Part shown: piece by piece, positions 46,448-55,122 of the stretch
Numbering within the stretch: position 1 is the first letter of the stretch
Layout: every line of letters starts with the position of its first letter
Assembly (NCBI RefSeq): GCF_030816965.1
Contig: NZ_JAUSYQ010000002.1
Coordinates: 9,724,001 to 9,788,000, forward strand
Source: Streptomyces canus
Lineage (GTDB): Bacteria; Actinomycetota; Actinomycetes; Streptomycetales; Streptomycetaceae
DNA: 64,000 nt
Direction of reading: 5' to 3'
Notes under the pieces: generated by a model
Told to the model about the DNA's origin: nothing
Database searches by the model: none
The model's input: only the letters and a program-made list of their open reading frames with translations
Position numbers and translations under genes: made by a program

Positions 46448-47634
46448 TCAGAGGAACGGCGTACCGGCGTCCAACCCTGACAACACCCTCCCGTAGAGCT
46501 CCAGATTGGCGGCGGGGTTGACGAAGGAGTGCAGACTCAGGGCGTTGAGATCCCGCACGGCACGCTGCACCGGCACCTCCAGACGCAGCGACGACGCGCC
46601 GGATGCGGAACCGATCAGGTCCACGGCCTCCTTGCACAGCCGCGCCACATAGCCCGCCTGGGCCCGGATCCGAGCGCGTTCCTCCGGCGTGTACGGACTG
46701 CCGTCCGTGACCCGGGCGTCGATCAGCGAGACGAAGTCCGCGGTGAGCAGTTCCGCACAGGAGATCTTCATCGCGGCCTCGGCGAACTGCAGATGCGTCA
46801 CCGGAGCGGTGTGCTGCTGCTCGTAGATCGTGTAGGTGATGCCCCGTTGATGGATGCGCTCACCGAACTCCGCCAGCGCCGCCCGGGCCGGACCGAGGGC
46901 GCCGGCCGCTGTCCAGGCACAGAACAGCAGGAGGACGGGCATGCCGTAGAAGGGGTCTTCGCTGTTGCGCCGCGAGGGTAGGACCCGCCCAGCAACGGCC
47001 CCAGTGGCAGCACACGGTGGGCCGGCACATGGACGTCACGGGCGACGACACTGTTGCTGCCGCTCCCGGCCAGACCGGAGACGTGCCAGTCGTCGAGCAC
47101 GTCCAGGTCGGTCATCGGAATGGCCGTCCACAGCAGATCCGGTGGGCGGCCGTCCCCGGCGTCCGCCACAGCGGTCAGCAGGTGCCAGTCGGAGTCCTGG
47201 CAGCCGGTGGCGAACGGAGAGGTTCCGTCGACCACGTAACCGCCGCTCACCGGACGCGCTTTCGCCTTGGGTACGAGGGTGCCGCTGACCCGTACGTCGG
47301 GGCCGGTGAAGATCTCGTCCTGCGCCTCGTCAGGGAAGAGTGCCGCGATGAAGGCGCACCCGGCCTGGATCAGCGCCATGAACCCCGTCGACCCGCACGC
47401 GGCGGAGACCTCGCTCAGTACATCGACCTGTCTGCGCACCGAGGTCTGGTAACCGCCGTACCGGCGGGGCACGTTCATGCGAGGGACCCCGGCGTCGGTG
47501 AGAGCCATGACGACCTCGCCGGTCACGCGGCGTTCCCGTTCGGTGCGCAGGGCGTGTGAGCGGATGAGAGGCTGAAGTTTCCGTACGCGTTCGACGAGTT
47601 CGGCGTCCGAGTTCGGTGCGGATGAATCAGCCAA
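46448..47634 (-). pseudogene. Frameshifted acyl-CoA dehydrogenase-like (type 2) flavoprotein
   Basis: TTG 47634 (GGAGG 7 bases ahead) begins a 395-residue equivalent protein of the HsaA/DszC-like acyl-CoA dehydrogenase group: ADSSAPNSDAELVERVRKLQ at the N-terminus and SGTLVPKAKARPVSGGYVVD in the middle. The frame continues to LLGGSY, then switches to SRRNSEDPFYGMPVLLLF. One missing C near 46976-46980 (TACCCTCG where TACCCCTCG would keep frame) explains the switch. No other lesion is visible. Either a recent pseudogene or a base-call error. Confidence 0.8.
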
Positions 47635-47783
47635 GGCAAGACCTCCAGGGCCCGTTGCGCAGGGAAACCTCACCGTGACGCCGAACCTGTCGGGTGTCAA
47701 CGCCCCCTTCAGGCCGTGCTGTTGACACGGCCCAGCCCGAGGGGGCCCGGACCCGGCCACCCCAGATCGAAAGGCTCCCCACC

Positions 47784-48329
47784 ATGGGTCGCTACGTTCT
47801 CACCGGCACACCCGGCGCGGGCAAGACCGCCATCCTGCACCGCCTGGGCGAACTCGGTCACGCCGTGGTGGAGGAGGCGGCGACGGACGTCATCGCCCGG
47901 GCTCAGGCCCAGGGCGAGGACGAACCGTGGACGCGGGTGTCCTTCATCGACGAGATCGTCACCCTGCAACGACAGCGACAGCAGGAGGCGAGCGGGACCG
48001 CCGCCCTCCAGGTCTTCGACCGCTCACCGGTCTGCACCCTCGCACTCGCCACCTACTTGGGACGCCCGGTGTCCCGGACGCTCGGGGCGGAGCTCGAACG
48101 GATCACCTCCGAGGAGATCTACGAGCGACAGGTGCTCTTCATCCGCAATCTGGGGTTCTGCGAGCCCACCTCGGCCCGCCGGATCAGCTATCAGGAGTCG
48201 CTGGTCTTCGAGAAGGTCCACGAGGAGACCTACCGCGCGCTCGGCTACCAGCTCCTCGACGTCCCCGCCGACGACCTGCCCCACCGTCTCGCCACCGTCA
48301 TGTCGGTGATTGCGCCGCCCACGTCATGA
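47784..48329 (+). CDS. Small P-loop AAA-type ATPase
   Basis: 181 residues from ATG 47784 with GAAAGG ahead; an upstream GTG would add 30 residues of low quality. Walker A GTPGAGKTAILHRL (residues 7-20) and a possible Walker B in ALQVFDRSP. This is the AAA_28-like family of nucleotide kinases/ATPases with unknown substrate. Stands alone between a promoter region and the glycosidase operon. Confidence 0.78.
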   Translation: MGRYVLTGTPGAGKTAILHRLGELGHAVVEEAATDVIARAQAQGEDEPWTRVSFIDEIVTLQRQRQQEASGTAALQVFDRSPVCTLALATYLGRPVSRTLGAELERITSEEIYERQVLFIRNLGFCEPTSARRISYQESLVFEKVHEETYRALGYQLLDVPADDLPHRLATVMSVIAPPTS

Positions 48330-48448
48330 ACGGACCCAGATACATCGGATGGGTCACAGGGATGGCCTAGGCCTGCTGACATGGGTCTCCGGGTCGAAGG
48401 AACCCATGACGGCCTTACTGTCACGCGATTCGCGTGGTGCTGAAGTTA

Positions 48449-48477
48449 TTGACAGGTTCACGAGTGCCTCTTAGGTT
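48449..48477 (+). promoter_or_regulatory. Promoter of GH95-GH97 operon
   Basis: TTGACA (48449-48454), 17-base spacer, TAGGTT (48472-48477). The -10 box overlaps the left arm of the palindrome at 48474-48506. Confidence 0.7.
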
Positions 48478-48506
48478 CCCCGATACACCCGATGTATCGG
48501 GGAACC
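48474..48506. promoter_or_regulatory. Perfect 14-bp-arm palindrome, putative repressor operator
   Basis: GGTTCCCCGATACA, 5-base centre CCCGA, then the exact complement TGTATCGGGGAACC. It covers the -10 and the expected transcription start, 20 bases before the GH95 ATG, a classical repressor position. The core GATACA/TGTATC is like GntR- or LacI-type sites; the FadR-type regulator at 45686 is a candidate. Confidence 0.7.
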
Positions 48507-48526
48507 GTCAGGTAGAGAGGACGACG

Positions 48527-50836
48527 ATGACCTCACAGCCGGAGAGACACTCGCAGCCGGCCCGCAGAGCCGTACTCGGCACCGCGCTGGGCGGAGCCGC
48601 GGCGGCCGCGTTACCCGGTACGGCCCGCGCCGAAGAGCCGATGTCCTCGCCAGGTGCCGCCGGACGTCCCTGGAAACTCCGGGACACCATGACCACCGAC
48701 GGCGCGTGGGCCCGGTTCCTGCATGACCAGGACCTGCTGTGGAGCAGGCTGCCCACCCTCTGGTACGAGGGCCCCTTCCTCGGCGACGGCCAACTCGGCA
48801 GCATGATCTATCAGGAGCCCGGCGCCAACCAGATCCGTTTCACCGTCCAGCACGGCCGGGTCCAGGACCACCGCCCCGAGTTCGGCAGCGGCTGGGGAAC
48901 CTGCCGTCTCCCCGTCGGCCACCTCACCCTCGAGCCGGCCGGCACCATCACCGCCGTCGACTGGCGACTGAGCCTGTGGAACGCCGAACTCACCGGCACG
49001 GTCACCACCACTGTCGGCACCCTCACCCTCGCCGCCCTCATCCACGACGAGGTCCTGGCCGTCCGGGTGAAGGCCGCCGGCGGTGAGCGGGCCACCTGGA
49101 TCTTCCATCCAGAGGAGGCCATCAGCCCCCGCAAGGTCAGCGAGGCCCCGCCCACCGGATACACCGCCAACCCGGCCTGGATCACCCGTACCACCACCGA
49201 CGGCACCGAACAGGTCCTCCAGCCCCTCACCGGCGGCGGCCAGACCGCCACCGCCCACCGCCGCACCGGCGACGACCTGCTCCTCAGCGTCGGCCACAGC
49301 CACCCCTCCGGCACCGCCGCGGAAGCCGACTCGCTGCGCAACCTCCGCCGCGCGAAGTCGTACAGCACGCTCAGGCGCCGTCACACCGACTGGTGGCACG
49401 AGTTCTACCGCAAGAGCTTCGTCTCGTTCCCCGACCAGCGGCTCCAGAGCTTCCACTGGATCCAGCTCTACAAGGTCGCCTCCGCGAGCCGCGCCGGCGG
49501 CCCCGTCATGGCCACCTCCGGACCCTGGCTGGAGCCCACGCCCTGGCCCGCGGTCTGGTGGAACCTCAACGTCCAACTGGAGTACTGGCTCATCCACGGC
49601 TTCAACCACCCGGAGCTCGACTCCCTCGCCACCACGCTGCGCCAGAACCAGGAACAGCTCATCGCCAACGTGCCGGCCGCCTACCGCGCCGACAGCTCCG
49701 GCGTCGGCCGCAGCTCCGACATGTTCGCCAACCGCAGCGTCGGCCAACCCGGCACCGGCGCCGAGACCGGCGACCTCACCTGGGCCCTGCACAACGTGTG
49801 GCTGTCCTACCGGCACTCCATGGACAAGTCCCTGCTGCGCGACACGATCTACCCGGTGCTGCGCCGGGCCATCAACTACTACCTGCACTTCCTCACCCCG
49901 GGCAGCGACGGCAAGCTCCACCTGCCCAGCACCCTCTCGCCCGAATACCCCGTCGTACCGCCGCAGGACACCAACTACGACCTGGCCCTGATCCGCTGGG
50001 GCTGCCAGACCCTCCTCAACTCCGCCGAACTCCTCGGCATCGACGACGAGTTGGCACCACGCTGGCAGGAGGTGCTGGCCAGACTCACGCCCTACCCGGT
50101 CGACGCCAACGGCTTCATGATCGGTGCCGACACCCCCTACGCCCAGTCCCACCGCCACTACTCGCACCTGCTGATGGTCTACCCGCTCTACCTCGTCAAC
50201 TGGGACCAGCCCGAGAACCGCGACCTCATCACCAGGTCGCTGGTCCACTGGCACGCGCTGACCGGCGCCCACCGCGGCTACAGCTACACCGGCGCGGCCT
50301 CCATGTACGCGATGAGCGGCGACGGCGACACCGCGATCACCTACCTCCGCAAGTTCTTCGACCCCACCACCCGTTACCCGTGCCGGGCCAACACGCACTA
50401 CACGGAGGCCGGTCCGGTCATCGAGACCCCGCTGTCCGCCTCGCAGTCCCTGCACGACATGTTCTGCCAGAGCTGGGGCGGAGTGATCCGCGTCTTCCCG
50501 GCCGTCCCGAGCGCCTGGGCGGACCTCTCCCTGCACAACTTCCGTACCGAGGGTGCCTTCCTGGTCAGCGCCGTCCGCAAGTCGGGGACCACGCGTTTCA
50601 TCAGGGTCAAGAGCCTGGCGGGCGAGCCCCTCAAGCTCCGGCACGGCCTCAGCGGGCACCTCACCGCGGTGCTGGACGACGGCACCCCGGCCCGCACCCA
50701 CGACCTCGGCGACGGCACCCTCGCCATCGACCTGCCCCGCGGCCGCGAGGTGCTCGTCCACACCGGCTCCCGCCCCGACCTGAGCATCGCGCCCGTCGCC
50801 GTCAGCGAGCCGGGACCGGCCTGGGGCCTGCCGTAA
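48527..50836 (+). CDS. Secreted GH95-like glycoside hydrolase
   Basis: 769 residues from ATG 48527 (AGAGAGGA ahead). Twin-arginine-like signal (ARRAVLGTALGGAAAAALPG). N-terminal beta-sandwich (LWYEGPFLGDGQLGSMIYQE near 80-110), (alpha/alpha)6 barrel (about 300-660, PAVWWNLNVQLEYW, SHRHYSHLLMVYPLY) and a C-terminal sandwich. This fits GH95, which cleaves alpha-L-fucosides or alpha-L-galactosides by inversion. The usual motifs are somewhat divergent, so another specificity is possible. First gene of an operon with GH97. Confidence 0.8.
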   Translation: MTSQPERHSQPARRAVLGTALGGAAAAALPGTARAEEPMSSPGAAGRPWKLRDTMTTDGAWARFLHDQDLLWSRLPTLWYEGPFLGDGQLGSMIYQEPGANQIRFTVQHGRVQDHRPEFGSGWGTCRLPVGHLTLEPAGTITAVDWRLSLWNAELTGTVTTTVGTLTLAALIHDEVLAVRVKAAGGERATWIFHPEEAISPRKVSEAPPTGYTANPAWITRTTTDGTEQVLQPLTGGGQTATAHRRTGDDLLLSVGHSHPSGTAAEADSLRNLRRAKSYSTLRRRHTDWWHEFYRKSFVSFPDQRLQSFHWIQLYKVASASRAGGPVMATSGPWLEPTPWPAVWWNLNVQLEYWLIHGFNHPELDSLATTLRQNQEQLIANVPAAYRADSSGVGRSSDMFANRSVGQPGTGAETGDLTWALHNVWLSYRHSMDKSLLRDTIYPVLRRAINYYLHFLTPGSDGKLHLPSTLSPEYPVVPPQDTNYDLALIRWGCQTLLNSAELLGIDDELAPRWQEVLARLTPYPVDANGFMIGADTPYAQSHRHYSHLLMVYPLYLVNWDQPENRDLITRSLVHWHALTGAHRGYSYTGAASMYAMSGDGDTAITYLRKFFDPTTRYPCRANTHYTEAGPVIETPLSASQSLHDMFCQSWGGVIRVFPAVPSAWADLSLHNFRTEGAFLVSAVRKSGTTRFIRVKSLAGEPLKLRHGLSGHLTAVLDDGTPARTHDLGDGTLAIDLPRGREVLVHTGSRPDLSIAPVAVSEPGPAWGLP

Positions 50837-50861
50837 AGGCCACACAACCCGGAGGTTTCCG

Positions 50862-52751
50862 ATGGCAGTTCCGATCAGAACCGCGGTCGCCGCACTCTGC
50901 GCCTCGCTGGCGGCCGCCCTCCTCACCACAGCACCCGCGCAGGCCGAACAGCACGACCGGGCCTGGTCCCTCTCCGCGGGAGCACACGCGCCGCGCGCGC
51001 AGGTCACCCTCGACGACGCCACGGGCACGCTGAGCCTCGCCGTGTCCCGGGACGGCCGTACGGTCATCGAACCGTCACCCGTCGGCATCGTCACCGAACA
51101 GGCCGACCTGTCCAAGGACTTGCGCTTCCTGCACCGCAAGAGCCGTACGGTCCAGGAGCGTTACCGCGCGAAGTCCGGCAAACGCCTGGACCGCCTCGTC
51201 CGCATGAACGAGACCCGTCTCTCCTTCGCCACGGCCGCGGGTGCCCGCGTCGACCTCGTCGTCCGCGCCTCCGCGGACGGAATCGCCTACCGCTATGCCC
51301 TGCCCGCGGGATCCGGTGACGTCCTCGGCGAGGCGTCCGCCTTCACTCTCCCGACTGACGCGAAGACCTGGCTCGGCACCTACCGGGTGGACAACGAAGG
51401 TCAGTTCGTCCAGTACACGGCGGCGACCGCGCCCACGGGTGAGTACTCCGACCAGGCCCTGTTCTCGACCGACGGCGGCTACACCCTGCTCGCCGAGTCC
51501 GACCTCACCGGCGCCTACTCCGGTGCCCGTCTCGCCCACACCCAGGGCACCGGCACCTACCGCATCAAGCTCGCCGACGACCGGGTGAAAAGCGACGGCC
51601 CCCTCGTCACCCCCTGGCGGGCCATGGTCACCGGTGACCTCGCCACCGTCACCCGGTCCACCTTCACCGACGACCTCGCCCCCGCCTCCAAAGTCGCCGA
51701 CCCCTCCTGGATCCGGCCCGGCACCGTGCTGTGGACCTGGCTCGCCGGCGGCCGCGAAGCCGGCCAGAGCCTGACGGCGCAGAAGGCCTTCGTCGACTAC
51801 GCCGCGCAGCGGAACTGGCCCTACGAGGCCGTCGACGCGGGCTGGTACTTCAAGACCGACGAATGGGACACCACCGACCCGAACTGGCAGACCAACAGCT
51901 GGATGCCGGAGCTCGTCGACTACGCCCGCGCCAAGGGCGTCGGCATCATCGTCTGGATCCACCAGCGCGATCTCGACACCCCCGAGGAACGCGCCCAGTG
52001 GCTGCCGACCCTGGAGAAGTGGGGTGTGAAGGGCGTCAAGATCGACTTCATGAACTCCGAGGCGCAGCCCATGCTCCAGTGGTACGACGCCATCCTCAAG
52101 GAGACCGCCGCCCACCACCTCATGATCGACTTCCACGGCTCCACGATCCCCAAGGGCATCCAGCGCACCTGGCCGCAGGTCATGACCCTGGAGGGCGTGG
52201 CGGGCGAGGAGAAGCGCACCAACACCGCCGCCCATCTCACCACCCTGCCGTTCACCCGCAACGTCATCGGCTCCATGGACTTCACACCCGGCGCCTTCCA
52301 GCGCGTCGGTCTGCGGCCCAACTCCGACGCGGCCGAGGTAGGTCTCACCGTCGCCTACGAGTCGGGGCTGCAGATGTTCGCGGGCACCCCCGAGTCGTAC
52401 GAGGCCCGGCCGCTCGCCCGGGCCTACTTCGACCAGGTCCCTGCGGCCTGGGACGACACCCGCCTCCTTGCCGGCGAACCCGGTCAGGAAGCCGTGCTGG
52501 CCCGCCGCAGCGGCGAGCGCTGGTTCCTGGGCGGCCTCTACGCCGGTGCCGCCCGCACGGCCGCGGTGCCGCTGTCCCTCGGTCCGGGCCGGTGGCTGGT
52601 GGAGACGATCCGGGACGGTGCCGACGGCCTGGTCCAGGACCGGCAGGTCCTGCGCGGGGGCGACACATTGAGCGTCGACGTCGTGGCCAACGGCGGCTTC
52701 GCCGCGCTCGCCTGCCCGTGGCGGCCCGGCCTCACCACCTGCTACCGCTGA
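50862..52751 (+). CDS. Secreted GH97 glycosidase (retaining type)
   Basis: 629 residues from ATG 50862 (GGAGG ahead), 25 bases after the GH95-like gene. Signal peptide (1-28), N-terminal beta-super-sandwich (about 35-280), barrel (about 285-540) with VLWTWLAGGREA, YEAVDAGWYF and KGVKIDFMNSE, where D395 is the nucleophile of the retaining GH97 subgroup (alpha-galactosidase-like), and a C-terminal sandwich. No binding module. It likely removes terminal alpha-linked sugars from the same polymers as its operon partner. Confidence 0.88.
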   Translation: MAVPIRTAVAALCASLAAALLTTAPAQAEQHDRAWSLSAGAHAPRAQVTLDDATGTLSLAVSRDGRTVIEPSPVGIVTEQADLSKDLRFLHRKSRTVQERYRAKSGKRLDRLVRMNETRLSFATAAGARVDLVVRASADGIAYRYALPAGSGDVLGEASAFTLPTDAKTWLGTYRVDNEGQFVQYTAATAPTGEYSDQALFSTDGGYTLLAESDLTGAYSGARLAHTQGTGTYRIKLADDRVKSDGPLVTPWRAMVTGDLATVTRSTFTDDLAPASKVADPSWIRPGTVLWTWLAGGREAGQSLTAQKAFVDYAAQRNWPYEAVDAGWYFKTDEWDTTDPNWQTNSWMPELVDYARAKGVGIIVWIHQRDLDTPEERAQWLPTLEKWGVKGVKIDFMNSEAQPMLQWYDAILKETAAHHLMIDFHGSTIPKGIQRTWPQVMTLEGVAGEEKRTNTAAHLTTLPFTRNVIGSMDFTPGAFQRVGLRPNSDAAEVGLTVAYESGLQMFAGTPESYEARPLARAYFDQVPAAWDDTRLLAGEPGQEAVLARRSGERWFLGGLYAGAARTAAVPLSLGPGRWLVETIRDGADGLVQDRQVLRGGDTLSVDVVANGGFAALACPWRPGLTTCYR

Positions 52752-52767
52752 CGCACCGTAGTTCCGG

Positions 52768-52812
52768 GAGCCGGATCCGATCAGCCGTGCCTGTGCGGAT
52801 CGGATCCGGCTC
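52768..52812. terminator. Terminator with perfect 15-bp stem
   Basis: GAGCCGGATCCGATC / GATCGGATCCGGCTC around a 15-base loop, followed by GTTTCGG, 17 bases after the GH97 stop. Confidence 0.8.
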
Positions 52813-52856
52813 GTTTCGGCCACCGTCCTCGCTAGGCTGGCTTCGGAGGTGCCCAA

Positions 52857-54110
52857 GTGGCCGAAGAAGCAGGACAGTTGCAGGATTCTGCCGAATCCAC
52901 GACCGTCGTCGTGATCGGCGCGGGGCCGGCCGGGATGGCCGTCGCCACGCTGCTGCGGCACAGCGGCATCGACTGCGTCGTCCTGGAACGCCGCTCCCGC
53001 GACCATGTGGCGCAGCGCCAGCGGGCCGGCATCGTCGAGACGCGAGCGGTCCGCATGTTCGACTCGTGGGGGCTGACGGACCGGGTCCTCGGCGGTGTCC
53101 CGTACGACGGCATCCTGGAGTTCCGGGTGGACGGCCGCAGCCGTCTGGTGTCCGACAGCGACGGCTCCGACGGCCCTCCGGCCCGCCTGTGCCCTCAGCA
53201 GGTCCTCGTGCAGAAGCTCACCGCCACCTATCTCGAGGACGGCGGCGACCTGCGCTTCGAGGCCGCCGACGTCTCCCTGCACGACCTGACCGGCGACCGC
53301 CCGACCGTCCGCTACCGCACCGCCGACGGCACCCCCCGCACGATCACGTGTGACTTCGTCGCCGGCTGCGACGGCGACCGGGGCGTCAGCCGTACGACCG
53401 TCCCCGACGGCGCCCTCACCGCGTACGCCTTCGACCACGGCATCGGCTGGCTCACCGTCCTGGCCGACGCCCCGCCCCCGGCCCACCCCCTTCTGGCCGT
53501 CAGCCGGGAGGGCTTCGCCGCTCACTTCCCCCGCGGGCCGCGTTCCAGCCGCTACTACCTCCAGTGCCCGCCCGACGACGACCCCGACGCCTGGCCCGAG
53601 GCCCGCGTCTGGGACGCCCTGCGTACCAGGCTCGGCGACCCCGACCTCGTGTCCGGTCCGATCACCGACCGCGAGGTCTTCCGGCTCCGCAGCCTTGTCC
53701 ACGACCCCATGCGGTACGGCCGTCTCTTCCTGGTCGGCGACGCGGCGCACATCGTGTCACCCATGGGCGGCAAGGGCATGAACCTCGCCCTGTACGACGC
53801 CGATCTCCTCGCCCGGGCCGTGCGCGACTCCGTCCAAGGCGACGACACCGCCCTGCACACCTACTCGGCGCGCTGTCTGCGCCGCGTCTGGAACGACCAG
53901 GAATTCTCCCACTGGCTCACGCGGACCCTTCACGACGCGGGCGACGCCGAGCCCTTCTTGCGCAACCTCGCCCGCGCCCGCCTCGACCGCCTCTTCAACT
54001 CCCCGGCCGCCGCCGGCGCGTTCGCGGAACTCATGACGGGACTGGACCCGACCGGGGACGCGGTGGCGCAGGAAATCCCCGGCAACCTTTCCGCGCTCGG
54101 CGGCGACTGA
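52857..54110 (+). CDS. 4-Hydroxybenzoate 3-monooxygenase-like flavoprotein (PobA family)
   Basis: 417 residues, GTG start 7 bases after GGAGG. VVVIGAGPAGMAVATLLRHSG (FAD), ERRSRDHVAQRQRAGIVE (PobA-type arginine and active-site region), VAGCDGDRGVSR (DG motif) and LVGDAAHIVSPMGGKGMNLA. It matches the p-hydroxybenzoate hydroxylase group, converting 4-hydroxybenzoate to protocatechuate with NAD(P)H and O2. No other aromatic-pathway gene is nearby, though ferulate released by the esterase could feed such a route. Confidence 0.85.
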   Translation: MAEEAGQLQDSAESTTVVVIGAGPAGMAVATLLRHSGIDCVVLERRSRDHVAQRQRAGIVETRAVRMFDSWGLTDRVLGGVPYDGILEFRVDGRSRLVSDSDGSDGPPARLCPQQVLVQKLTATYLEDGGDLRFEAADVSLHDLTGDRPTVRYRTADGTPRTITCDFVAGCDGDRGVSRTTVPDGALTAYAFDHGIGWLTVLADAPPPAHPLLAVSREGFAAHFPRGPRSSRYYLQCPPDDDPDAWPEARVWDALRTRLGDPDLVSGPITDREVFRLRSLVHDPMRYGRLFLVGDAAHIVSPMGGKGMNLALYDADLLARAVRDSVQGDDTALHTYSARCLRRVWNDQEFSHWLTRTLHDAGDAEPFLRNLARARLDRLFNSPAAAGAFAELMTGLDPTGDAVAQEIPGNLSALGGD

Positions 54111-54165
54111 CGAGTCGGAAGCACCCTCCGCCTGAGGCTTGCACGGATCACCCAAGGACACACCA

Positions 54166-55119
54166 GTGGCATCTCGTACGCATCGTTCCCCGTCGCCGGG
54201 CAGGCGGCGCACGGCCCTCGTCTCGGTGGCCGCCGCCGTCGTCGTCGCGGTCGTGGCAGCACTGATCGTCGCCTTCGGTCCCGACCACGAGACCGACACC
54301 GCCGGCTCAGCCGCGGCCACTGCTGTCGCCGGCACCCCTGACACGCCCACACCGACGGCACAGGAGCCGAAGCCCGCCACGGCATCACCTTCGGCGTCGG
54401 CCCGCACAAGCAGCCCGAAGGCCACGGCGAGCACCGCCTCGCCCCGGCCGTCGACGGCACCGGTCTCGCATCCGGCGCGGAAGGTGTCCGCTTCGGCATC
54501 GCTGACCGGGCGGATCAAACCGGGCGTCTCCTACGAGGGGGTGGCCACCTTCTACGACGTGGGCAACGGCGACGGCGCCTGCCTGTACGGCCCCACCGAC
54601 GACGTCATGACCGCGGCGATGAACCACACCGACTACGAGACGTCCAAGGCGTGCGGGGCGTACATCCGCGTCCGGGCCGGGAGCGGCGCCTCGGTCACGG
54701 TCCGCATCACCAACGAGTGCCCCCTGCCCTGCGCACCCGGCCAACTCGACCTCAGCCCCCAGGCGTTCGCGAAACTCGCCGCCCCCGTGCAGGGCCGGAT
54801 CCCGATCACCTGGAGCCTGCTGAGCCCCAGCACCTCCGACACGGTCTCGATCCGGTACAAGACCGGATCGAGCCGCTACTGGTGCGGTGTCCAGGCGATC
54901 GGCCACCGCAACCCGCTGGCCCGACTGGAAGTCGAAACCGCCTCCGGCTGGAAGGAGTTGCCCCGCACGGATTACAACTACTTCCTTTCCGAGCAGGGCA
55001 GCGGATGCGGTGGTGCGATCAGGATCACCGACATCTACGGTGAGCGACTGGAAATAGACGGTATCGGAGTGAAGCCGGACGTCGTGCAGCCGACCCGGGT
55101 CCAGTTCGCCCAGCACTGA
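54166..55119 (+). CDS. Expansin-like protein with N-terminal membrane anchor
   Basis: 317 residues from GTG 54166 (AAGGA ahead). A basic N-terminus and membrane helix (ALVSVAAAVVVAVVAALIVAF), then an 80-residue Pro/Ser/Thr/Ala linker, a double-psi beta-barrel (about 120-215: GVATFYDVGNGDGAC, ITNECPLPCAPGQLDLSPQAFAKLA) and a CBM63-type beta-sandwich (about 220-317). The Asp of LDLSPQAF matches the key Asp of bacterial EXLX1 proteins. It loosens cellulose/wall networks without hydrolysis. Whether the helix is cleaved is unclear. Confidence 0.85.
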   Translation: MASRTHRSPSPGRRRTALVSVAAAVVVAVVAALIVAFGPDHETDTAGSAAATAVAGTPDTPTPTAQEPKPATASPSASARTSSPKATASTASPRPSTAPVSHPARKVSASASLTGRIKPGVSYEGVATFYDVGNGDGACLYGPTDDVMTAAMNHTDYETSKACGAYIRVRAGSGASVTVRITNECPLPCAPGQLDLSPQAFAKLAAPVQGRIPITWSLLSPSTSDTVSIRYKTGSSRYWCGVQAIGHRNPLARLEVETASGWKELPRTDYNYFLSEQGSGCGGAIRITDIYGERLEIDGIGVKPDVVQPTRVQFAQH

Positions 55120-55122
55120 CCG

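Noticed and set aside
42255..47634. Integrated mobile element causing the cluster of broken genes
   Set aside because: No transposase, integrase, direct repeats or tRNA site found; deletion and drift are enough to explain it.
51075..53750. 891-codon minus-strand frame
   Set aside because: Antisense shadow of the GH97 and PobA-like genes.
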